From the NCBI GenBank assembly GCA_019745325.1, contig JAIETK010000024.1, positions 1 to 51,977 on the forward strand: a stretch of DNA of 51,977 bases, given 5' to 3'. Below, piece after piece: positions 45,284 through 51,977 of the stretch; position 1 is the first letter of the stretch, and each line of letters opens with the position of its first letter. Made by a program: the position numbers and the translations under genes. The notes below the pieces were generated by a model, which saw only the letters and a program-made list of their open reading frames with translations, did not search any database and was not told where the DNA came from. The DNA is from Nitrosomonas sp. (GTDB lineage Bacteria > Pseudomonadota > Gammaproteobacteria > Burkholderiales > Nitrosomonadaceae).

Positions 45284-46216
45284 TTAATCAATTCGCGATC
45301 GCGACAGAATGGCGGCAACGGCGGGTTTGTCCTTGCCGGAAACGGGCGGCAGCGTTGAAACCTGGTTGCCGCCGTTGCGTTTCGAAACAAATAACGCATC
45401 TTCCGCGCGCTTGCATAGGTGTATCTGATCATCGGTTTCTTCCAGGGTGGCGATGCCGATACTCAACAGAATCTTGTTTCCGGCGTCTTTGCCCATTTGC
45501 GCGGTTATTTTTTTTCGCACCGATTCGCAAACTTTCTTGGCTTCAATCAATTCGGTCTCGGGAAACAGAATTGCAAAAACATTGATATCAATGCGATAGA
45601 AAAAATCCGTGGCCCGGATGTTGGTGCGGATATCGTTGGAGATCCGTTGAATATAATCATTGTTGTTGCGGTAGTTGTAGTTATCGCTGAATAACTTGAA
45701 CAGATCGAGGTCGATGATGGCAACCGATAGCTGATGGCGATATCGCTTGCATCGCAGTATCTCGGTTTCCAATTCCGATTCAAAAGCGTTGCGGTTTCGA
45801 TACCCGGTGACCGGGTCTGTCGGCGCTTGGTTGACTAACGACGACATGTCGATGTTGGCCCGTTTGATCCGAGTGACCATGATGATCGTAGCGATAATCA
45901 GTAACACGGTGAGTCCGCGATTGATCAATACGATATGCACCGGTGATTCGATGCCTGGAGAAAGGTAGAAGCCGGTTATTGTAAAGATGAGGCTGAGAGC
46001 GGCGATGAGGTAGGAGAATCCGATGCTGCTGACCCATAGGCTGGCGAAAATGACTAATACATAAGGTGCGCCGGCGGCAACGCCGAGCGGTAAATGCAGA
46101 TCAATGATAAATATAAAAAACGTAGCGGCCACAATAATCAGACTGTTCGCATGGCTGGCCCATTCCCGGAACAAGACTTTGGTTGCGGCTGTTGTAGCAA
46201 AAAAATGATCACGCAT
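45284..46216 (-). CDS. Membrane protein with a degenerate GGDEF domain
   Basis: A 310-residue protein with four to five membrane helices (about residues 22-115) in a MASE-like arrangement, then a GGDEF-fold domain (about 128-300). The opening (DPVTGYRNRNAFESEL) is typical, but GGDEF is replaced by DINVF at 210-214 and the preceding conserved Asn, GH and GD positions are also changed (DLDLFKLFSDNYNYRNNND). Diguanylate cyclase activity is therefore unlikely; it may sense or bind a ligand, or act by protein contact. The late ISIGIATL-like strand (LLSIGIATLEE) shows that the fold is kept. No start site other than ATG 46216 looks better. Confidence 0.8.
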   Translation of the reverse strand: MRDHFFATTAATKVLFREWASHANSLIIVAATFFIFIIDLHLPLGVAAGAPYVLVIFASLWVSSIGFSYLIAALSLIFTITGFYLSPGIESPVHIVLINRGLTVLLIIATIIMVTRIKRANIDMSSLVNQAPTDPVTGYRNRNAFESELETEILRCKRYRHQLSVAIIDLDLFKLFSDNYNYRNNNDYIQRISNDIRTNIRATDFFYRIDINVFAILFPETELIEAKKVCESVRKKITAQMGKDAGNKILLSIGIATLEETDDQIHLCKRAEDALFVSKRNGGNQVSTLPPVSGKDKPAVAAILSRSRID

Positions 46217-46401
46217 CGTTAGTGTGTCCTACCTAATAAGTAAAACCAATCCCCATTCATCTGTACGGATCATGGGTTCTATTTTAAGCGTTAAAACGTG
46301 AACAGCAACATCAAACCCAGAACCGGGATATTATTACATATCTTTGATAACAGTACTAAATTTCTTTAGCTTTCATCCGGAATCGTGAGCGCTTTCCGGG
46401 G

Positions 46402-46818
46402 TCAGTGCTCAACTTTGATGATACGGGTTCCAGCGATGCGATCGTGCAAGTATTGATGGTCGCGATCGAACAATGCCCAGATAATTCCGATGCCGAATAA
46501 GAAAATACCTACAACGGCCAGTAAGAAGCGCGTGATTGCTTGTTTGTGATTCAAGATTTTGCCGTCCGCTGTCACCACGCGCATTTTCCAAGTCTGCATG
46601 GCCAATGTTTGACCGCCATGGGTCCAGAACCAGGTGAAGTAGTACCCCATTATCGTGAGCAAGTAGAATTGAAATAGAGGTTTAAAATAAACAGCTTGCG
46701 TATCTCTGAAAATAAAATGGAAAAGAAAGCTGGCCATAAACAAAACTGCCAGTAACAGCAGCAGCTCATAAATTAAGCAAACTGCCCGCCGCCAGAAACC
46801 GGGTGTGGGGTATGTCAT
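46402..46818 (-). CDS. RDD-family membrane protein
   Basis: A 138-residue membrane protein of the RDD family. The Arg of WRRAVCLIYELLL and the sequence TLAMQTWKMRVV and a final HDRIAGTRII (with the Asp of the RDD signature) are the family pattern; three membrane helices are seen at about 15-35, 45-65 and 90-110. Function is mostly unknown; some members affect Na+/H+ exchange. Nothing strong precedes the ATG. It is divergent from the tonB operon across a 291-bp gap that holds the Fur site. Confidence 0.8.
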   Translation of the reverse strand: MTYPTPGFWRRAVCLIYELLLLLAVLFMASFLFHFIFRDTQAVYFKPLFQFYLLTIMGYYFTWFWTHGGQTLAMQTWKMRVVTADGKILNHKQAITRFLLAVVGIFLFGIGIIWALFDRDHQYLHDRIAGTRIIKVEH

Positions 46819-46935
46819 AATTAAATTAGATCAATGAATGCATTAAGTAAATTGATTGAAATTTTTTTGATTGATAGAGCAGAAAATAATCGCGAATAGG
46901 TTGAGTTCCGAGGTGTTTTTGATGTCTTCGGCGAT

Positions 46936-46950
46936 TGATAATTATTATCG
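46936..46950. promoter_or_regulatory. Fur box upstream of tonB
   Basis: TGATAAT-T-ATTATCG matches the 7-1-7 Fur consensus TGATAATnATTATCA at 13 of 14 defined bases. It lies about 160 bases before the tonB ATG (47110) and 118 bases before the RDD gene on the other strand. The rest of the 46819-47109 gap is AT-rich with nothing else recognised. Confidence 0.65.
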
Positions 46951-47109
46951 TTTGCGTTATTATTATAAAAACCCGGAAAATGATCTTATCAGTTGTGAAT
47001 TCTATATCAAAACGCAATGTTTGCAGCTTGTCTCTGGAAAGAAAATGACGGGTCTCCGGTTTTTTTAAATCAAATCAGTTAAAAGTTTGTTTGGATTCGC
47101 TATTCTGAA

Positions 47110-47817
47110 ATGCAATCATTATCCCGGAAAAATATTGAGTATTTGGAGCAGCGGCGGCATTTTATCTCATTACCCGGTTTGATTTTTGTATTGATTGTTC
47201 ATGCCGCATTATTTTATTTTCTATGGAATCAGCGGCTTATTCCGAATCCAGATCAAGCGCTTACATTGTTCGCTGAATTGATCACACCGCCAGTACCGGC
47301 AGTAGCTCCTCCAGCGCCACCCGAACCAGCGCCGGTTAAATTGCAGCCGGCGAAAAAACCTGTCGTCAAACCCCAACAGGAACGGCTGGTTGCAAAATCT
47401 CCCGTGACTCCCAAACAAGAATATGTCGAGCCTGCACCGCAACCGGTCCCCGCTCCGGTGACCGAACCGGTTAACGAATCACCGGCGATGGCGGAAGCGC
47501 CGCCGGCTCCGGTATCGGCCAGCCCGGTTACGTTAACTTCGGAATTATCGGTTTCCTGTCCGAAGCTTACCCCGCCGACGTATCCGGCTATTTCCAGGCG
47601 GATGGGTGAAGAAGGCAAACTGGTGTTGCGTGTGGAACTGGATGAAAGAGGGCGCATCGATGATGCGAAAGTTATCAACAGCAGCGGCTACGAACGGCTG
47701 GATGCTGCTGCGTTGACTGCGGTCAAGGACTGGCAATGCAATCCTTCGTTACGTAACGGCCAGCCGGTGCGGGCAGTCGCTTTACAGCCTTTTAATTTTG
47801 TATTGCAAGGAAATTAA
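47110..47817 (+). CDS. tonB: TonB energy transducer
   Basis: A 235-residue protein that passes proton-motive energy from ExbB-ExbD to outer-membrane receptors. One N-terminal membrane helix (FVLIVHAALFYFLW, with the His typical of TonB), a proline-rich periplasmic stretch (about 55-130, PPAPPEPAPVK repeats) and a C-terminal TonB domain (about 150-232, YPAISRRMGEEGKLVLRVEL). exbB starts 3 bp after its stop, so an operon is clear. Confidence 0.93.
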   Translation: MQSLSRKNIEYLEQRRHFISLPGLIFVLIVHAALFYFLWNQRLIPNPDQALTLFAELITPPVPAVAPPAPPEPAPVKLQPAKKPVVKPQQERLVAKSPVTPKQEYVEPAPQPVPAPVTEPVNESPAMAEAPPAPVSASPVTLTSELSVSCPKLTPPTYPAISRRMGEEGKLVLRVELDERGRIDDAKVINSSGYERLDAAALTAVKDWQCNPSLRNGQPVRAVALQPFNFVLQGN

Positions 47818-47820
47818 TTC

Positions 47821-48579
47821 ATGGAACAAGGTCTCGGTTTTTCGCATTTTCTCGATCAGATCGACAGTGTCGGTATCAGTGTGCTGGTGCTGTTGCTGTC
47901 GTTGTCGGTGGCAAGCTGGTATCTGATCATCACTAAAAGCATTGCGAATCTTATCGCTACGCGCCGCGCCGAGGCTTTTTTAAGGCATTTCTGGAATGTC
48001 GATTCTTTGCAAGTTGTTAGCAATGAGTTAAAAAGCGTGCCGCCCAACAATGCTTTTGCCGAGCTTGCAAAATTGGCAATCGACGCTGCAGCGGATGCTA
48101 AGATTCACAGTTCTCATAAATTGGCAGCCGCGGGGGGTACCAGCGAGTTTCTGACACGGACTTTGCGAAACGGTATCGATCAAGAAGCAAATCGCATAGA
48201 AAATGGACTGACATTGATCGCATCGGCCGGATCGGCCGCGCCTTATATCGGCTTGTTCGGTACGGTGTGGGGTATTTATCATGCGCTGATCCAAATTGGT
48301 TTATCCGGTCAAGGCACTCTGGATAAAGTTGCCGGTCCGGTCGGTGAGGCGCTGATCATGACAGCGCTCGGCCTTGCAGTCGCTATCCCGGCGGTGCTTG
48401 CATACAACGCTTTTGTCCGCCGCAACCGCATATGGCTTGCCCGCTTGGAAGCTTTTGCTCATGACTTGTTTACATTGGTTACCGTGGGTGATGAGAATCA
48501 TCAAGGCTCTACTCCGGCGCCGGAAGCGATGCAATCATACTCCGCCGGTACCGGTAACATTGCCGAGAAGGTGCAATAA
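47821..48579 (+). CDS. exbB: ExbB (MotA/TolQ/ExbB proton channel)
   Basis: A 252-residue inner-membrane protein with the three-helix ExbB plan: a helix at about 18-38, then a cytoplasmic domain and two helices at about 135-160 and 180-200. The conserved GLFGTVWGIYHAL and late MTALGLAVAIPAVLAYN stretches are those of proton-channel subunits. It works with ExbD to drive TonB. The stop overlaps the exbD start by one base. Confidence 0.93.
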   Translation: MEQGLGFSHFLDQIDSVGISVLVLLLSLSVASWYLIITKSIANLIATRRAEAFLRHFWNVDSLQVVSNELKSVPPNNAFAELAKLAIDAAADAKIHSSHKLAAAGGTSEFLTRTLRNGIDQEANRIENGLTLIASAGSAAPYIGLFGTVWGIYHALIQIGLSGQGTLDKVAGPVGEALIMTALGLAVAIPAVLAYNAFVRRNRIWLARLEAFAHDLFTLVTVGDENHQGSTPAPEAMQSYSAGTGNIAEKVQ

Positions 48580-49001
48580 TGGCATTCGGAAGCATGCAAG
48601 ATAACGGGCGTCAGGCGCCGATGGCGGAAATCAACGTCGTGCCATTAGTCGATGTGATGCTGGTTTTGCTGATTATTTTTATCATTACCGCGCCGCTTCT
48701 GACGCATTCCGTCAAAATTGATCTGCCAAAGGCGGAAAATACACCGAATATCACCCAGCCAGAGCATGTCGAATTGGCGATCCGTGCCAGCGGTGAATTG
48801 TTTTGGAATGGCGAACCGGTGATATTGGAGCAGCTCGCGTTGCGCTTTTCCGCTAAAGTAGCCGAGGAACCTGCAACAGAATTACATATTCGAGCCGACA
48901 AGCTGGCGCATTATGAGCATGTTGCGCGTGTGATGAGCATCGCCGCGAAAGCCGGCATGACTAAAATCGGCTTTATTACCGACCCCTCAGCTGAGAACTG
49001 A
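48579..49001 (+). CDS. exbD: ExbD (biopolymer transport protein)
   Basis: A 140-residue protein with a single N-terminal membrane helix (VVPLVDVMLVLLIIFIIT) holding the conserved Asp that carries protons (D in PLVDV), then a periplasmic domain with a late AGMTKIGFIT. The start overlaps the exbB stop by one base. Together with TonB and ExbB it forms one operon. Confidence 0.94.
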   Translation: MAFGSMQDNGRQAPMAEINVVPLVDVMLVLLIIFIITAPLLTHSVKIDLPKAENTPNITQPEHVELAIRASGELFWNGEPVILEQLALRFSAKVAEEPATELHIRADKLAHYEHVARVMSIAAKAGMTKIGFITDPSAEN

Positions 49002-49045
49002 GTTTTTATAATCTTGTTGCATTTTTCGGATATCCAAGTATAATT

Positions 49046-49064
49046 ACGAATCATTCTCATTAGT
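49046..49064. promoter_or_regulatory. Fur-box-like site upstream of bfd
   Basis: ACGAATCATTCTCATTAGT, read on the minus strand, agrees with the 19-bp Fur consensus (GATAATGATAATCATTATC) at about 13 positions. It lies 50-70 bases before the bfd ATG at 49117 in a place where a promoter is expected. Confidence 0.5.
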
Positions 49065-49116
49065 AATAACTGATTTATTGCGAAGAGTTCATCACTATTC
49101 GTTTTGAGGTGTCGAT

Positions 49117-49344
49117 ATGTACGTGTGTATATGCAAAGGAGTAACGGAAAAGGCTATCCGGGAAGCGGTCTATCAAGGCGCTGACCGGATGAGGGATTTG
49201 AAAGAGTGTCTCGGCGTTACTGAGCAATGCGGGATCTGCGCGTGTCACGCAAAACAAATTCTTGATGAGACCTTGCGGGAGCGTCCGTCGCAAATGAATA
49301 ATTTTCTTTCCGCATCTGCATGCATGTGCGAAACGCCAGCATAA
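49117..49344 (+). CDS. bfd: Bacterioferritin-associated ferredoxin
   Basis: A 75-residue [2Fe-2S] protein. Cluster ligands C4 and C6 (YVCICKG) and C38 and C41 (EQCGICAC) stand at the normal Bfd positions. Bfd binds bacterioferritin and passes electrons to release stored iron in iron starvation; it is Fur-controlled in other bacteria and a Fur-like site stands upstream. The C-terminal extension (about 60-75) with two further Cys (ACMCE) is unusual and I cannot say whether it binds anything. Confidence 0.9.
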   Translation: MYVCICKGVTEKAIREAVYQGADRMRDLKECLGVTEQCGICACHAKQILDETLRERPSQMNNFLSASACMCETPA

Positions 49345-49476
49345 TGAGTGAAGTTCTGGGTTCTTTGCTGTAACATACGCCAAATTTTATTTCGATCTAA
49401 CTATTAGCGATTATTTTCCTATCCGATAGCTCATAATAAAATATTCTTCTTCAAGCCTGGTTAAGAATTATAAAAA

Positions 49477-51906
49477 ATGTTTCAGCGCTTTAATAAAATC
49501 CAAATCCCGATCGGGAGGATTTGTTTAGTAATCTTAACCAGCTTAGCCAGTACCTTTCTTTTTCCCCACCATCGCAGCTTGGCGGAATCTTCGGCTGCAG
49601 CGGTATCTCCAGTACGTTCTTATAATATCCAAGCGGGTCTTTTAGAAGATGCGCTTAAGCAATTCGCCGAACAAGCAGGAATTAAGCTTGCTTTCGATCC
49701 GGCCTTGTTACAGGGAAAAGTGACCTTCGGACTGGAAGGTGACTTTGAAATGAAACAAGCACTTGATCGTTTGCTTGAGAACTCCGGTTTACAAGTGGCT
49801 CAGTTAGGCGAAAGCTTTGCAATAACTCCGATTCCCGCTGCGAACGGTGCGGAGCAGGTGGTGACGCTGCCTTCGATACAAATTTCGGCCACCAATACCA
49901 ATCGTTATGCTGCAACCAGTACCAGCACCGCGACCAAAACCAACACGCTGCTGCGCGATGTACCGCAATCCATCACGGTGATCACCGGTGATTTAATCAA
50001 GGATCAATCAATCCGGAGTCTTGCTGACGCGGTCCGGTATGTTCCCGGCGTCGGTGTTTCACAAGGCGAGGGCAATCGCGATGCCTTAGTATTTCGTGGC
50101 AATCGCTCCACAGGAGATTTTTTTATTGATGGCATCCGTGACGATGCCGAGTTTTATCGCGATCTTTATAACATTGAACGTGTGGAAGTGCTCAAGGGCG
50201 CTAACGGCATGATCTTTGGAAGAGGCGGTTCGGGAGGCGTGGTCAATCGCGTCACCAAAGAAGCCAACTGGAATCCAGTCAGGGAATTTTCATTCCAGGG
50301 CGGCTCGTTCAATCAGAAAAGAATGACCGGGGATGTCGGGTATGTCATTAACGATGTCGCCGCCGTTCGTTTGAATGCTTTATATGAAGACGCCGGCAGT
50401 TTTCGTGATGGCGTCAACATGGAGCGGCTGGGGATCTCTCCTACCGTGACTATCAAGCCGACCAACCGCACGAAAGTGGTTTTGAATATGGAGCGTTTTC
50501 ACGACGACCGTACCGCCGATCGCGGGATTACATCTGTCGTGGGAAGAACCGGTCAAGTCACCGGTCCGGTCGATGTCGGCCGTTCGCAGTTTTTCGGAGA
50601 TCCGCGGCGTAGTAATGCGAATATCGACGTATTATCGTTCGGATCCTTCATAGAACATAAATTCGATTCGGGTTTTACACTGCAGAACCGTACCCTTTAT
50701 ACAACCTACGATAAGTTCTATCAAAATGTATTTGCGAGCGGTGGTCTCAATTCGTTGACCGGTTTGTTGCCGATCGGTGCTTATAACAATACGACGACAC
50801 GCGATAATGTTTTCAATCAAACCAATTTACTTTATTCGCTCAATACCGGTCCGATAGCGCATACCCTTTTGGCCGGGGTCGAGGTTGGGCGGCAGGAAAC
50901 GCATAACCGGCGTGAAACCGGGTTGTTCAATAATAGTGTTTCCAGCACCAACATTTTTGTGCCGATCAGTAATCCGGTCACCAATCTACCGATTACTTTC
51001 CGCAACCGGGACGGAGGCGGCGATCTCGATGCGTTGAATCGCAGCATTGTGAATGTAACCTCGCTGTATATTCAGGATCAGATCGAAATATTGCCGCAGC
51101 TTCAGGTGATTGCAGGGGTCCGCTATGATATGTTCGAGGTCGATTTTCAGCAGAAGAACGGCCCGCGGGATCATCTGAAGACGCGAGACGATTTGATTGC
51201 GCCTCGTTTTGGGGTGATTTATAAACCGATCGAACCGCTTTCATTTTATGGCAGCTACAGCCAGGCCTTCGTGCCTCGTGCGGGCGATCAGCTGACCGCA
51301 TTGAACGTGACGGTGGAAACGTTGAAACCGGAAAAATTTACAACGCTGGAAACCGGTGTGAAATGGGATATCCGTCCGGACTTGGCATTCACCGCCGCAG
51401 TCTATCAACTGGATCGCACCAACGTCATCAATTCCGTGGTCGGAGGGCAAACATTCTTGACCAAGGGGCAGCGCACCGAAGGTGTTGAGATCAGTTTGGC
51501 AGGTCAACTCACAACCAACTGGAGTGTGATGGGCGGCTATGCTTATCAAGTCGGTGAAATTACCAGTGACATTTTAGGAATTGCGAGAAAAGGGGCTACC
51601 GTAGCGGAGTTACCTAAACACACCTTTTCAGTTTGGAGCCGTTACGATATTACGCCCCGTATCGGCGCCGCCTTTGGCGTGATTCATCGTGACAATATGT
51701 ATGCTTCCCTGACCAATCGTGTCAGTTTGCCGGATTTTACCCGTGTTGATGCTGCGCTTTTTGCACAGTTTTCCAAGAGTTTCCGGGGCCAGGTAAATAT
51801 TGAGAATTTGTTTGATACGAAATATTTCGCCGCAGCGCATAATGATTTTAATATCACCCCGGGTTCTCCAATCGCAGTACGTGCAAGTTTGATTGCTAAT
51901 TTTTAG
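49477..51906 (+). CDS. TonB-dependent siderophore receptor with STN domain
   Basis: An 809-residue outer-membrane receptor. After a signal peptide (about 1-37) comes an STN domain (about 48-118, with ALKQFAEQAGIKLAFDP), then the plug (about 155-270, DVPQSITVITGDLIKD through NRVTKEAN) and a 22-strand-type barrel ending in aromatic Phe (LIANF). The pattern fits FpvA/FoxA/FhuA-like ferric siderophore receptors. The STN domain usually signals to an anti-sigma factor (FecR) and a sigma factor (FecI), and neither is in the window. The natural ligand is unknown. No Fur box is clear in the 132-bp gap in front of it; it may be read from the bfd promoter. Confidence 0.93.
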   Translation: MFQRFNKIQIPIGRICLVILTSLASTFLFPHHRSLAESSAAAVSPVRSYNIQAGLLEDALKQFAEQAGIKLAFDPALLQGKVTFGLEGDFEMKQALDRLLENSGLQVAQLGESFAITPIPAANGAEQVVTLPSIQISATNTNRYAATSTSTATKTNTLLRDVPQSITVITGDLIKDQSIRSLADAVRYVPGVGVSQGEGNRDALVFRGNRSTGDFFIDGIRDDAEFYRDLYNIERVEVLKGANGMIFGRGGSGGVVNRVTKEANWNPVREFSFQGGSFNQKRMTGDVGYVINDVAAVRLNALYEDAGSFRDGVNMERLGISPTVTIKPTNRTKVVLNMERFHDDRTADRGITSVVGRTGQVTGPVDVGRSQFFGDPRRSNANIDVLSFGSFIEHKFDSGFTLQNRTLYTTYDKFYQNVFASGGLNSLTGLLPIGAYNNTTTRDNVFNQTNLLYSLNTGPIAHTLLAGVEVGRQETHNRRETGLFNNSVSSTNIFVPISNPVTNLPITFRNRDGGGDLDALNRSIVNVTSLYIQDQIEILPQLQVIAGVRYDMFEVDFQQKNGPRDHLKTRDDLIAPRFGVIYKPIEPLSFYGSYSQAFVPRAGDQLTALNVTVETLKPEKFTTLETGVKWDIRPDLAFTAAVYQLDRTNVINSVVGGQTFLTKGQRTEGVEISLAGQLTTNWSVMGGYAYQVGEITSDILGIARKGATVAELPKHTFSVWSRYDITPRIGAAFGVIHRDNMYASLTNRVSLPDFTRVDAALFAQFSKSFRGQVNIENLFDTKYFAAAHNDFNITPGSPIAVRASLIANF

Positions 51907-51939
51907 ACGATATAAAAAAATTTATTTGATAATGTTAAT

Positions 51940-51958
51940 AGGAATCATTATCATTGTT
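51940..51958. promoter_or_regulatory. Fur-box-like site at the right edge
   Basis: AGGAATCATTATCATTGTT, read on the minus strand, agrees with the Fur consensus at about 13 of 19 bases and contains AATGATAATGATT. It lies after the receptor and probably serves a gene beyond the window. Confidence 0.5.
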
Positions 51959-51977
51959 ATTAGCATTATTTATGATT

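Overview
The window looks like a chromosome segment of a betaproteobacterial ammonia oxidiser of the Nitrosomonas type. The strongest pointer is a cytochrome P460 gene (17402-17995). A fused CopD-cytochrome c protein, a PEP-CTERM protein, and the betaproteobacterial style of the housekeeping genes (gloB-rnhA-dnaQ, serS-rarA-lolA-ftsK, rdgC) agree with it. The assignment comes from reading the proteins, not from a database search.

Layout. (1) 222-4888, minus strand: two ORFs overlapping by 88 bp in different frames. Together they resemble one STAND-type NTPase with an N-terminal PD-(D/E)XK nuclease and a long C-terminal sensor region, the architecture of Avs antiviral proteins. (2) 4989-14518: an SDR oxidoreductase, the CopD-cytochrome c fusion with a small secreted partner, a TPR protein with eight near-identical 40-residue repeats, a DUF3617 protein, an SLC13-type permease and a membrane C13 peptidase. 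(3) 14571-20944: a Lon-like protease, cytochrome P460 with a clear sigma-70 promoter and terminator, gloB, a methyltransferase, rnhA and dnaQ. (4) 20968-26651: a segment bounded by two copies of one sequence. The left copy (20968-21580) is a decayed duplicate of the right one (25808-26651) and carries a truncated ABC-permease remnant. Between them lie rnk, a lipoprotein, a LysR regulator divergent from a small membrane protein, a DUF488 protein and a PII-like protein. (5) 26239-31020: a MacAB-like efflux operon and a membrane-anchored MutS-like ATPase. (6) 31175-37138: accessory genes, namely a frameshifted PEP-CTERM protein, a BrnT/BrnA toxin-antitoxin pair with a palindromic operator at an apparently leaderless start, a secreted metalloprotease, a SagB-type oxidoreductase, a HEPN-like protein and a minimal nucleotidyltransferase. 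(7) 37158-44844: DUF2007 protein, rdgC, a helical protein, serS, rarA, lolA and ftsK. (8) 44963-46818: a MITE-like inverted-repeat element, a degenerate GGDEF membrane protein and an RDD protein. (9) 46936-51977: an iron-uptake block of tonB-exbB-exbD, bfd and a TonB-dependent siderophore receptor, with Fur-box-like sites upstream of tonB, upstream of bfd and at the right edge.

How the genes work together. tonB-exbB-exbD energise the outer-membrane receptor, and Bfd handles iron release from bacterioferritin; the Fur sites tie the block to iron status, which fits a haem-rich ammonia oxidiser. HlyD adaptor, ATPase and permease form one tripartite exporter. LolA, FtsK, RarA and SerS are a housekeeping block. 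The nuclease-STAND pair, BrnTA and the nucleotidyltransferase cassette are the defence or toxin-antitoxin candidates. The nuclease-STAND pair is the most likely place for an undescribed system. No tRNA, rRNA, CRISPR array or intact insertion sequence was recognised.
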